NCBI GenBank assembly: GCA_902462065.1
Contig: CABQAK010000013.1
Location: forward strand, 1-45,563
Direction: 5' to 3'
DNA from: an uncultured Collinsella sp.
GTDB taxonomy: Bacteria; Actinomycetota; Coriobacteriia; Coriobacteriales; Coriobacteriaceae
Length of the DNA stretch: 45,563 nucleotides
Positions 25,118 through 33,688 of this stretch are shown in pieces (the stretch's first letter is position 1; each line of letters starts with the position of its first letter). Made by a program: the position numbers and the translations under genes. The notes under the pieces are model-generated. The model was not told the origin of the DNA, made no database searches, and saw only the letters and a program-made list of their open reading frames with translations.

Positions 25118-28100
25118 ATGGCGCAGGGGACGTTTGTGCAGGCGCTTCGCAAAGAGGCGGCGTTGAGCGGCACCTTTATGAAGGGGCGTTCGCTCATGCT
25201 CAACGGTGCCGTGCTGTCGATTGAGGACAGCGGCTCGCGCTTCTCCAAAAACGTGACGATTGAGGGGTCGGTGCGCGGCTCGCGCGGCGACCTGTACAAG
25301 ACGCACGTGGCGCTCGACATGGACGAGCACGAGGTGATCGACTACGACTGCGATTGCCCCGCCGCCTATCGTTACCCCGGTATGTGCAAGCACGCTATTG
25401 CCACGGCTCTGGCGTATTTGGATGCCAGCGGCGCCGAGCCCGTCGAAGGTTTGCGCACGCCGGTCCGCACGTTTACGGCGCAGCCGAAACAGCCCGCGCG
25501 CACCGCGTCCGCCGCGCCGGCCGTCAACCCCAACTTTCCCTTCCCGGCGCCCGTCCCCACGAGCCCGAGCCTTGTGGCGGCGCTTTCCGATCTTTCGGAC
25601 GCGCGCATGGATGAGCTGGCGAGCATGCGCCGCAAGCTTGCCGGTGCCGTTGATCCCGACGCCCCCAAAGCGGCGTTGGAGCCCTCGTTGGTGCCGTACT
25701 ACAATCCGCTGTTCGCTGACCGCTTTAGCTGGGCGCTCGAGTTCCGCATTCGCTGTGGATCGGTCTCCTACGTGGTCAAGGACATCGACGGCATGGCCGA
25801 TGCCTACGTGCGCGGCGGCACGTTCTCCTATGGCAAGAAGCTCACGTTTGTCCATTCACCTGAGGCCTTTGACGAAACATCGGCAAAGCTGCTCAACCTT
25901 GTTGTGACGACAGTTGCCTATCTCGATGACATCACAAGCTCGCGTTCGGCGTCGTACGACTTTGCCCGCAGTGGTTTTGTTGCCGAGCGTCAGTTGCCGC
26001 TGTCCGAGCATAGCATCGTATATGTGCTGGACCTGCTGCGCGGCCAGACCATCTCCTTTGAGCCCGCCTGGTCGCGGGGGATGACGACGCATCGCACCTA
26101 CGACGTGGCGGTTGAGCTGTCTCCGCAAGGGGAGGACGAGGCATCCGCTAAGCGCCCACCGCTGCTTGCCGCCAAAATCGCGCCGGCGGCTGGTGGTAGC
26201 TATGACCTGCGCCTGCCCGCCGATATGTACTGCTTTGCGTCGGGCGATGCCGCCTACTTGGTTGACACGCGCCGCGCGCGCCGTACCGACGCTGCATTTG
26301 CTCAGCATGCCGCACCTTTTTTGTCGCGCTTGCTGCCGTGCCGCACGCCCGCCCATATTGCCGCCGAGCAGGTGGGTGAGTTCTGCCGTATGGCGCTGCC
26401 CATTTTGCGCGACTACACCGACCTCACCGCGCCCGCCGCGCTCGATACCGTGGCACCCGAGCCGAGCTTTGCTATGGCGATCGGCGTCGACGATGGGCTC
26501 GTGACCTGCAAAATTACGGTTACCTACGGCGATTGGTCGGCGGATCTCTTTAGCCTGGGCGCTCCGGGCAGCCCCTTCGAAGAGCAGCGCCCCGGTGTGC
26601 CGCCCCGCGACGAGGTGGCGGAGTTTCGCGTTATGGATACGGCGGCCCTGTACTTCGATTTCTACGAGCGCGGCCTGGCGTTTGAGGAGCGCGATGACGC
26701 CCGCTTGTTCTGCCTGCTGACCGAGGGCCTGTCTGCCCTGTCCGAACTGGGTGAGATCATGCTCAGCGACCGTCTGCGCCAGATCTCGGTCCGCCCCGCG
26801 CCCAAGCTCTCGGTTCGTGCGACCGTTAAGAGCAATCTGCTCGATGTCGAGCTGGGCGCGAGCGGGCTTTCGGCCGCGGACCTTGCCGTCTATCTCGATT
26901 CGTACAAGCGCCATCAAACGTTTGCGCGCCTTACGTCCGGCGACATCATTCGCCTGGACGAGGGGGCGCGCGCCGCGTTTGGCCTTGCCGAGGACCTGGG
27001 TGTCGATGCCGTCGACCTGCTCGACGGCGTGTCGCTTCCCGCGTCGAGCACCCTGTTCGTCGACAGCATGCTCGCACGCACGCCGGCGCTCGAGGCCGAT
27101 CGCGACGCTGCGTTCCGCCGTACCGTCGAGCGCCTGGACACGCTCGGCAAGATGGACTTTACGGTGCCGGCATCGCTCAAGGCAACGATGCGCGGCTACC
27201 AGGTCGACGGATACCAGTGGCTCGGCTCGCTCGAACACCTGGGCCTTGGCGGCATCTTGGCCGACGACATGGGCCTGGGCAAAACGCTCCAGATGATTGC
27301 GCATATTCTGGCGCGCGTGGAGGCGGGGGACACCAAGCCCACGCTCGTGGTATGCCCGGCCTCACTCGTGTACAACTGGACTGCCGAGCTGGAGCGCTTT
27401 GCCCCGTCGCTCGATGTGTGCGCCATTGTGGGCGCCAAGGCTCAACGCCGCGTGCAGATCGCCGGCGTGGCCGAGCATAGCGTGGTCGTGACGTCGTATG
27501 ACCTTATGCGGCGCGATATCGACGAGTACGTCGAGCGGGATTTTGCCCGCGTGGTGCTCGATGAGGCACAGTACATTAAAAATCCGCTCACGCAGGTGGC
27601 GCGCGCCGCCAAGCGCCTGCCTGCCGGCGTGCGCTTTGCCCTGACGGGCACGCCCATCGAAAACCGCCTGTCCGAGCTCTGGAGCATCTTCGACTTTTTG
27701 ATGCCGGGCCTTTTGGGGACGCGCGAGTCGTTTGCCAAGCGCTTTGAGAGCCCCGTCGAGCATGCCGAGGGCGATAGCGCCGCTCGCCTGCAGGCGCTCG
27801 TGTCGCCGTTTGTGCTGCGCCGTGTTAAGGAAGACGTGGTGGCCGACCTGCCCGAGAAGATCGAAGACACCGTCATGGCGCAGCTTACCGGCGAGCAGCG
27901 CAAGCTCTACCTGGCCAACCAGGACCGCATCGCCCAGCAGGTGCAGCACCGCGAGGCTGGGGAGTTTAAGAAGGACAAACTCAAGGTGCTCGCCGAGCTC
28001 ACCAAGCTGCGCCAGATCTGCTGCGACCCGCGTCTACACTACGAGGATTACAAGGCGGGGAGCGCCAAGCTCGATACGTGTATGGAGCTCGTGCACGGCG

Positions 28101-28582
28101 CACTCGACGGCGGGCATCGCATCCTGTTGTTCAGCCAGTTTACGGGTATGCTCGATATCATCGGTAAGCGCTTGGCCAAGGAGGACATCGCCTTCCTTAA
28201 GCTCACGGGCGCTTCGTCTAAGGAGAGCCGCGCCAAGATGGTCGCGCAGTTCCAAGCGGGCGAGGTTCCGGTCTTTTTGATTTCGCTCAAGGCGGGCGGC
28301 GTGGGCCTTAACCTGACGGCGGCCGACGTGGTCATCCACTACGACCCGTGGTGGAACGTGGCAGCGCAGGACCAGGCGACCGACCGCGCGCACCGTATTG
28401 GCCAGCAACATACCGTGACCGTGTACAAGCTCATCGCCAAGGACACGATCGAGGAGCGCATTATGCAGATGCAGGAGTCCAAGCGCGACCTGGTCAACAG
28501 CGTGCTCGGCGGCGACGGCATCTCGTCGGCGCTGTTTACCCGCGAAGATGTTCTGGCGCTGCTGGGCGGCGACGGGCGCTAA
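25118..28582 (+). CDS. SNF2-family helicase with SWIM zinc finger
   Basis: A 1154-residue Swi2/Snf2 ATPase. The N-terminal SWIM finger (CDCPAAYRYPGMCKHAIA, CxCx(n)CxH, near residue 80) may bind DNA or protein; a long central region has no clear domain; the motor follows from about residue 690: Walker A DDMGLGKT, DEAQ box VVLDEAQYIKNP, LTGTPIENRL, LLFSQFTGMLDII, SLKAGGVGLNLTAADVVIHYDPWWN and ATDRAHRIGQ. Bacterial members (HepA/RapA-like) remodel transcription or repair complexes. ATG 25118 is preferred over the GTG at 25100 because GGAGG lies 5 bases upstream. It follows dnaE by 28 bases, so co-transcription is likely. Ends without an obvious terminator. Confidence 0.9.
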   Translation: MAQGTFVQALRKEAALSGTFMKGRSLMLNGAVLSIEDSGSRFSKNVTIEGSVRGSRGDLYKTHVALDMDEHEVIDYDCDCPAAYRYPGMCKHAIATALAYLDASGAEPVEGLRTPVRTFTAQPKQPARTASAAPAVNPNFPFPAPVPTSPSLVAALSDLSDARMDELASMRRKLAGAVDPDAPKAALEPSLVPYYNPLFADRFSWALEFRIRCGSVSYVVKDIDGMADAYVRGGTFSYGKKLTFVHSPEAFDETSAKLLNLVVTTVAYLDDITSSRSASYDFARSGFVAERQLPLSEHSIVYVLDLLRGQTISFEPAWSRGMTTHRTYDVAVELSPQGEDEASAKRPPLLAAKIAPAAGGSYDLRLPADMYCFASGDAAYLVDTRRARRTDAAFAQHAAPFLSRLLPCRTPAHIAAEQVGEFCRMALPILRDYTDLTAPAALDTVAPEPSFAMAIGVDDGLVTCKITVTYGDWSADLFSLGAPGSPFEEQRPGVPPRDEVAEFRVMDTAALYFDFYERGLAFEERDDARLFCLLTEGLSALSELGEIMLSDRLRQISVRPAPKLSVRATVKSNLLDVELGASGLSAADLAVYLDSYKRHQTFARLTSGDIIRLDEGARAAFGLAEDLGVDAVDLLDGVSLPASSTLFVDSMLARTPALEADRDAAFRRTVERLDTLGKMDFTVPASLKATMRGYQVDGYQWLGSLEHLGLGGILADDMGLGKTLQMIAHILARVEAGDTKPTLVVCPASLVYNWTAELERFAPSLDVCAIVGAKAQRRVQIAGVAEHSVVVTSYDLMRRDIDEYVERDFARVVLDEAQYIKNPLTQVARAAKRLPAGVRFALTGTPIENRLSELWSIFDFLMPGLLGTRESFAKRFESPVEHAEGDSAARLQALVSPFVLRRVKEDVVADLPEKIEDTVMAQLTGEQRKLYLANQDRIAQQVQHREAGEFKKDKLKVLAELTKLRQICCDPRLHYEDYKAGSAKLDTCMELVHGALDGGHRILLFSQFTGMLDIIGKRLAKEDIAFLKLTGASSKESRAKMVAQFQAGEVPVFLISLKAGGVGLNLTAADVVIHYDPWWNVAAQDQATDRAHRIGQQHTVTVYKLIAKDTIEERIMQMQESKRDLVNSVLGGDGISSALFTREDVLALLGGDGR

Positions 28583-28732
28583 CCCGCTCGGGTGGGGCCG
28601 CCAGGGCGGATAGCGCACGCTGCCCCATCGTCCCCGCCCGTTATGTGTTCATTTGCAATGCCGTGGATGGTTTGTCTGCCTTTGGGCATAAGAACCATCA
28701 AGAACATTGGCACGTCAGCAAAGGAGAACATC

Positions 28733-29095
28733 ATGGCGAAATTCTTTAAGGACCCCGACGGTAAGCTCATTGCCGCCCTTGGCAACGACGTTGCAACCCC
28801 TGCCGGTTGCACGGAACTGACCGCAAACACTGAGGACGCGGCGCACGAGAAGCACGTGCCTGTTGTCGAGACCGAGCGCGACGGTCACGTGATTCGCGCA
28901 CGCGTTGGCTCGGTCGAGCACCCCAGCCTGCCCGAGCACTATATTGAGTGGATCGCCCTTGAGGCCGAGGGCCGCTTAGAGGTCCATTACCTTGAGCCCG
29001 GCATGAAGCCCGCGACGTTTTTTGCCGGCGGTTCCAAGACCGGTACCGTCTATGCCTACTGCAACCTGCACGGGCTGTGGTCCGCGACGTTCTAG
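28733..29095 (+). CDS. Desulfoferrodoxin-family superoxide reductase
   Basis: A 120-residue superoxide reductase, which reduces superoxide to peroxide in anaerobes at a mononuclear Fe(His)4Cys site. The site is complete: H41 in EKHVP with the catalytic Lys 40, H63 and H69 in VEHPSLPEHYIEW, C110 and H113 in YCNLHGLW. The N-terminus starts MAKFFKDPDGK like desulfoferrodoxin but lacks the four cysteines of its rubredoxin-like FeS4 domain, so this is a one-iron (neelaredoxin-type) enzyme with a shrunken leader. AAGGAGA precedes the ATG by 6 bases. The gene is likely monocistronic; oxidative-stress control is expected but no operator was recognised. Confidence 0.88.
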   Translation: MAKFFKDPDGKLIAALGNDVATPAGCTELTANTEDAAHEKHVPVVETERDGHVIRARVGSVEHPSLPEHYIEWIALEAEGRLEVHYLEPGMKPATFFAGGSKTGTVYAYCNLHGLWSATF

Positions 29096-29212
29096 GAGCG
29101 CGCCCCCGCTCGGGGTATCATAGCTAGCATATGCACATGCGAGCGCCGACTGCATCATGCGGCCGGCGCTTTTACTACGATTTCGATGGTTTACGACGGA
29201 AAGGGCTGAGCC

Positions 29213-31198
29213 ATGAAGCTCGCGCTTGCACAGATCGATATGCGCCTGGGTGATATTGAGGGCATTTGCGGCCGCATCGAGGACCAGGCTCGTCTGGCCC
29301 ACGAGCGCGGGGCGCGCGTGCTGTGCGTTCCGGCTCCGCTCTTTATGGGCGCCATGCCCGGTGGCCTGGTGGGCGCTGCCGACTTTGAGCACGACATGCT
29401 TGCCGGCTTGACTGGTGTCGCCGAGCGCATCCAGGAGCTTGACATGATCTGCATCGTGCCCGCGGCGGTTTCGTTTGAGGGTCAGCCGCTGCTCGACTAC
29501 ATGATGCTCAAGGACGGTCATGTGGTGCCGGCGCGTTCGAGCATTGCCCTGCAGCGTGGCGAGAACAACGACACGCGTTGGGCGCCGCCGGTGTTCGACG
29601 TGGACGGCGTGCGCATCGCCGTGATTTTTGACTTGGACCGCGAACTCGAGATGTTGCCGACCGGTGTTGACCTCATTGCGTATTTCCAATTCAATGCGTT
29701 TGACATGACCGACCGCGAGACTGCCGCCATTGCCGCCGCTCGCAGCGGCGCCTACCGCAAGATCGCATCCAAGCGCAGCGTGTGGTTTGCCTGTATGGCG
29801 CCGGTCGGTGCTTATGACGAGTCGGTGTATACCGGCGGTTCGTTTGTGCTCGACGACTGTGGTCGTGTGGTGGCCCAGGCGCCGTGTTTTGAGGAGAGCC
29901 TGCTGGTTCAGGAGATTCAGCGCGGCGTGATGCTCGATGCCCTGGAAGATCACGAACTGCCCGAGTTCCGTTCCGAGGAGTGGCTGTGGCAGGCGCTGGT
30001 GCTCGCCGTGCGCGACAACGCCCGAGCCCACGGTGCGTCGCGTGCTGTGGTGGCGCTCGAGGGCGACTTGCCGTCGTCCCTGCTGGCGGCGCTGACCGTC
30101 GACGCTCTGGGCCCGCGTAATGTGATTGGCCTGGTGCTGGGGCGCAACCGTATCTTTACGCCGGCGCAGGAAGAGGCCGAGGCTGCCCGCTGTGCCGCCG
30201 TCCGCGCCATCGCCGAGCGTCTGCACATTCGCACCGTCGAGCGCGATGCACCGGATGCGGCGCGTGTGCTCGATCGCGACGTGTCGGCGGGCGATGCCGA
30301 GCGTCTGCGCTCGCGCACGCTGGGCCTCATGCTGGAGGACACGGCGCTCGAGCTGGGTGCGATGGCGCTGAGCCCGCTGTCCAAAACCGAGTACGCGCTG
30401 GCGGCGCCGGCGCTTTGCGGCGGCTACCAGGGCGATTACGCGCCCTTTGGCGATGTGTACCTGTCGACGCTTGAGTTTGTGGCGCGTGTGCGCAACCGCA
30501 CGTCTGCCGTGGTGCCCCAAGAGCTCGTGACGCTCAACGCGGTGGAAGATTGTATGGAGCGAGTGCTGGCGCAGGCGCTCTCGACGCTCGACGGTCCGGT
30601 CGATATGCTCGACCGCGCGGCACAGCTGCTCGGCGGGCTTGAGCCGGGTGAGGTCGATGGCGCGCTCGAGGCGCACGTGGACCGCAATCGATCTTTCGAC
30701 GACATCCCGATGGCCGCTGGCAAGCCTGAGGCCTGCTCGCTGCTGCTGATGCTCGTGCGTCAGGGCGAGGCCGCCCGCCGCATGCTGCCGACGGCGTCGA
30801 TCGTCTCAACCCGTTCGTTTGTCGAGCGCGCCTGGCCGTACATGCTCGCGTGGTCCGACCTGGGGCTTAACGGCAAGGAGCGTATGACGGTCGATTCGCT
30901 GGCGCGCGCCGAGGTGCGCCGTTTTGCTGACGAGGATACGAGCGAGCGCGTGCGAAACGAGATGATGGGCGTGCTGGGCGAGCTACTGGGTATTTCGCCC
31001 GAGCAGATGGAGGAGCTGCGCTCCGAGGACGGCCAGCGCCGCCTGCACGAGGGTATGAAGAAGTTTGAGGGCGAGGTCCAGGACGCCATCGATAAGATGA
31101 TGGGCGGCCAGGGTGGCCCGCAGGGTGGGCCCCAGGGTGGCCCGATGCCGCATCCGCCGGTGGATCCGAGGCAGTTTCCCTTTTTCTCTCAAAACTAA
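29213..31198 (+). CDS. NAD-synthetase-like pseudoenzyme (degenerate nitrilase plus synthetase domains)
   Basis: A 661-residue protein with the domain order of glutamine-dependent NAD synthetase NadE: nitrilase-like residues 1-245, synthetase-like about 260-500. Family landmarks are recognisable (MKLALAQIDMRLGDI; DALGPRNVIGLVLG; LSKTEYALAAPALCGGYQGDYAPFGDVY; VDRNRSFDDIP) but the active sites are gone. The nitrilase Glu position reads VPAPLF (A41), the Lys region reads LQRGEN, and the Cys position reads VIFDLD (F139). The synthetase P-loop SGGxDS is replaced by LEGDLPSS (282-289). A C-terminal extension of about 160 residues ends in GGPQ repeats and a Pro-rich tail. The frame is intact and well coded, so a non-catalytic, perhaps regulatory or scaffolding, role is inferred. 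GAAAGG precedes the ATG. Confidence 0.75.
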   Translation: MKLALAQIDMRLGDIEGICGRIEDQARLAHERGARVLCVPAPLFMGAMPGGLVGAADFEHDMLAGLTGVAERIQELDMICIVPAAVSFEGQPLLDYMMLKDGHVVPARSSIALQRGENNDTRWAPPVFDVDGVRIAVIFDLDRELEMLPTGVDLIAYFQFNAFDMTDRETAAIAAARSGAYRKIASKRSVWFACMAPVGAYDESVYTGGSFVLDDCGRVVAQAPCFEESLLVQEIQRGVMLDALEDHELPEFRSEEWLWQALVLAVRDNARAHGASRAVVALEGDLPSSLLAALTVDALGPRNVIGLVLGRNRIFTPAQEEAEAARCAAVRAIAERLHIRTVERDAPDAARVLDRDVSAGDAERLRSRTLGLMLEDTALELGAMALSPLSKTEYALAAPALCGGYQGDYAPFGDVYLSTLEFVARVRNRTSAVVPQELVTLNAVEDCMERVLAQALSTLDGPVDMLDRAAQLLGGLEPGEVDGALEAHVDRNRSFDDIPMAAGKPEACSLLLMLVRQGEAARRMLPTASIVSTRSFVERAWPYMLAWSDLGLNGKERMTVDSLARAEVRRFADEDTSERVRNEMMGVLGELLGISPEQMEELRSEDGQRRLHEGMKKFEGEVQDAIDKMMGGQGGPQGGPQGGPMPHPPVDPRQFPFFSQN

Positions 31199-31335
31199 CT
31201 ATGGGATAGGATTCGCTTCCAACCCCGACACTTCAACTAAGCATCTTGGCCCCGTTGTGTTATTCTAGAACAGACGTTCGTGAATGATGCTCGGGGCCTT
31301 GCCTTGTGCTGTACTTGTGACGAGGGGAGGTTGGC

Positions 31336-31857
31336 TTGGTCATTTTGGGTATCGACCCCGGTTTGGCCCATACGGGTTGGGGGATTATCGAGGAGCGGCG
31401 CGGCGAGGTTCGCTGCCGTGCCTACGGTTGTATCGAGACCAGCGCGGGTAGTCCGCTCGCGGTGCGCCTGTCGCATATCGCCCGCGACCTCAAGGGCGTC
31501 GTGGAGCGGTATCGACCCGATACTGCTGCTATCGAGAGCATCTACTTTGGCGCTAATGTCCGCTCGGCAATCCCCACGGCACATGCCCGCGGTGCCGCGC
31601 TCGTGGCGCTTTCGGAGTGCGCGCTCGAGATCGGCGAGTACACGCCTATGCAGATCAAGCAGGCTGTGGTGGGTACCGGCGCCGCGGACAAGCGGCAGGT
31701 CGCCTACATGGTGCGCACGCTCACGCAGCTCGACCACGACCCTCATCCCGACCATGCCGCCGATGCCCTGGCTTGCGCCATCTGCCACGTAAACCTCAGC
31801 CGCACCCGCGCCCTCACCGGTGGCGAGTTCTATCAACAGAGAGGAACCGGATACTGA
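31336..31857 (+). CDS. ruvC: Holliday junction endodeoxyribonuclease RuvC
   Basis: A 173-residue resolvase that cuts Holliday junctions moved by RuvAB. Seen: first acidic residue in ILGIDPGLAHTGWGII, second in AIESIYFG, the DNA-contact region AIPTAHARGAALVAL, and the final acidic pair in DHDPHPDHAADALACAICH. The start is a TTG at 31336, with GGGGAGG ending 5 bases upstream; this is the only start that gives the normal N-terminus. Its stop codon overlaps the ruvA start (TGATG), so the two are translationally coupled. Confidence 0.95.
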   Translation: MVILGIDPGLAHTGWGIIEERRGEVRCRAYGCIETSAGSPLAVRLSHIARDLKGVVERYRPDTAAIESIYFGANVRSAIPTAHARGAALVALSECALEIGEYTPMQIKQAVVGTGAADKRQVAYMVRTLTQLDHDPHPDHAADALACAICHVNLSRTRALTGGEFYQQRGTGY

Positions 31858-32477
31858 TGATTTCCCAGCTCCACGGAACGCTTGTCGAGGCCACGATGAG
31901 CTCTGCTGTCGTCGATGTGTCGGGCGTTGGCTTTGAGCTCGGCATCTCGGGCAGCACTGCGGCCACGTTGCCGACGCCCGGCGGCGAGGTCCGCCTCTAC
32001 ACGCGTATGCAGGTGCGCGAGGACGCCATGACACTTTTTGGTTTTTCCTCAAAGGATGAGCGCACGATGTTCGACCGGCTCGTGTCCGTTTCGGGCGTTG
32101 GCCCGCGCCTGGCGCTCGCCGTGCTTTCCACCTATACCGTGGGGCAGCTGTATTCGCTGGTGATGGCCGAGGACGACAAGGGTATGGCCAAGGTACCCGG
32201 TGTGGGCAAAAAGACAGCTCAGCGCCTGATCCTAGAACTCAAGAGCACCTTTGCCAAGGATAAGGGCTTTGTGCCGGTCGACGTGATTCCCGGCCAGGTT
32301 GCGATGCCGGTTCCCGCCGCCGCTCCTTCGGCGATCGATGATGCCCGTGCGGCGCTCCTTTCCATGGGCTTTAGCCCGCAGGAGACCGATGTTGCCCTGA
32401 GCGGGTATGATGGGCAGAATATGCGTGTCGAGGATCTGCTCGGCGCGGCGCTTAAGCGACTCGGAATGGATGCGTGA
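31857..32477 (+). CDS. ruvA: Holliday junction branch migration protein RuvA
   Basis: A 206-residue DNA-binding subunit that grips the four-way junction and loads RuvB. N-terminal OB fold (MISQLHGTLVEA, VVDVSGVGFELGI, LYTRMQVREDAMTLFGF), two helix-hairpin-helix units (LVSVSGVGPRLALAVLS and MAKVPGVGKKTAQRLILEL), and the mobile C-terminal domain III (ARAALLSMGFSPQE) that touches RuvB. The ATG overlaps the ruvC stop by one base, and its own stop overlaps the ruvB start in the same way, which favours fixed stoichiometry. Confidence 0.96.
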   Translation: MISQLHGTLVEATMSSAVVDVSGVGFELGISGSTAATLPTPGGEVRLYTRMQVREDAMTLFGFSSKDERTMFDRLVSVSGVGPRLALAVLSTYTVGQLYSLVMAEDDKGMAKVPGVGKKTAQRLILELKSTFAKDKGFVPVDVIPGQVAMPVPAAAPSAIDDARAALLSMGFSPQETDVALSGYDGQNMRVEDLLGAALKRLGMDA

Positions 32478-33544
32478 TGTGGGAAGCCGATGACTCTCAG
32501 GACCTGTGGGCGACGCCCGGCAACTCGCCGGCGGCATCCATGGCGCACGGCGAGCGCATGGTGGGCTCGGAGCTGACGGCCGAGGACCTCGATGTCGACC
32601 GCACTTTGCGCCCCCAGCGCCTGGACGATTACTGTGGTCAGGAGCACATCAAGCAGAGCCTGCGCGTGTTGATCGAAGCGGCGCAGAGCCGTGGCGAGAC
32701 GCTCGACCACGTGATCTTCTCGGGTCCTCCGGGCCTGGGCAAGACCACGCTGGCCACCGTTATCGCCAACGAGCTGGGCGCTCAGATCAAGACCACGAGT
32801 GGCCCTGCCATCGCGCGCACGGGCGACCTGGCGGCCATCCTTACTAACTTGCAACCGGGTGATGTGCTGTTTATCGACGAGATTCACCGCCTCAACCGTT
32901 CGGTCGAGGAGGTCCTGTACCCCGCGATGGAGGACTTTGCCCTCGATATCGTGATTGGCAAGGGTCCGGCGGCGCGCTCGATTCGCCTGGATATTCCCAA
33001 GTTTACGTTGGTAGCGGCAACGACCCGCTCAGGCATGTTGACAGGCCCGTTGCGCGACCGCTTTGGCATTTCATATCGCCTGGATTACTACACGGTCGAG
33101 GAGCTCGCGCAGATTGTGACGCGCTCGGCGACTATCCTGGGCGTGACGATCGACCATCCCAGTGCACTCGAGATCGGCTCGCGTTCGCGCGGCACGCCAC
33201 GTCTTGCCAACCGCCTGCTCAAGCGCGTGCGCGACTATGCGCAGGTGCGCGGCAACGGTCCCATTGAGCTCGATATCTGCCGTCAGGCACTCGAGTTCTT
33301 CGAGATCGACGAGCTCGGTCTGGACTGGATGGATATTCGCATTTTGGAGACGCTCGCCAAGACGTTCTCCGGTCGTGCCGTGGGACTTACGACCCTTGCC
33401 AGCGCGGTGGGCGAGGACCCGGGCACGCTCGAGGATGTCTATGAGCCCTATTTGCTGCAGTGCGGGTTGATGATTCGTACGCCGCAGGGCCGTCAGGCAA
33501 CCCTTCGCACCTTTGAGCACCTGGGGATTGAACCTACCGTTTAG
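32477..33544 (+). CDS. ruvB: Holliday junction branch migration ATPase RuvB
   Basis: A 355-residue AAA+ motor of branch migration. Seen: LRPQRLDDYCGQEHIKQSL, Walker A SGPPGLGKTTLA, the arginine-containing TTSGPAIARTGDLAAILTN, Walker B LFIDEIHRLNR, sensor 1 VAATTRSGMLTGPLRDRFG, and C-terminal winged helix (PQGRQATLRTFEHLG). ATG 32477 overlaps the ruvA stop; a GTG three bases earlier is an alternative. The N-terminus has about 35 extra residues before the conserved core. It ends the ruvCAB operon. Confidence 0.96.
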   Translation: MWEADDSQDLWATPGNSPAASMAHGERMVGSELTAEDLDVDRTLRPQRLDDYCGQEHIKQSLRVLIEAAQSRGETLDHVIFSGPPGLGKTTLATVIANELGAQIKTTSGPAIARTGDLAAILTNLQPGDVLFIDEIHRLNRSVEEVLYPAMEDFALDIVIGKGPAARSIRLDIPKFTLVAATTRSGMLTGPLRDRFGISYRLDYYTVEELAQIVTRSATILGVTIDHPSALEIGSRSRGTPRLANRLLKRVRDYAQVRGNGPIELDICRQALEFFEIDELGLDWMDIRILETLAKTFSGRAVGLTTLASAVGEDPGTLEDVYEPYLLQCGLMIRTPQGRQATLRTFEHLGIEPTV

Positions 33545-33618
33545 GGCGCTTTGTTTTGGCGGGCTGTTGGGCTATCGCTGGGCATCGGGTAAACATATCG
33601 CCGTTCATCGGTTATGGG

Positions 33619-33648
33619 CGTTTTACTATTGCGCGCCCGTGCTATGCT
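33619..33648 (+). promoter_or_regulatory. Candidate promoter of fhs
   Basis: TGCTATGCT, an extended -10 (TATGCT at 33643-33648), lies about 40 bases before the fhs start; a weak TTTTAC -35 sits 16 bases upstream. Confidence 0.35.
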
Positions 33649-33688
33649 GAATTGGTCTTTTTCTCATTCGGTAACGAAAGGACCGCCC

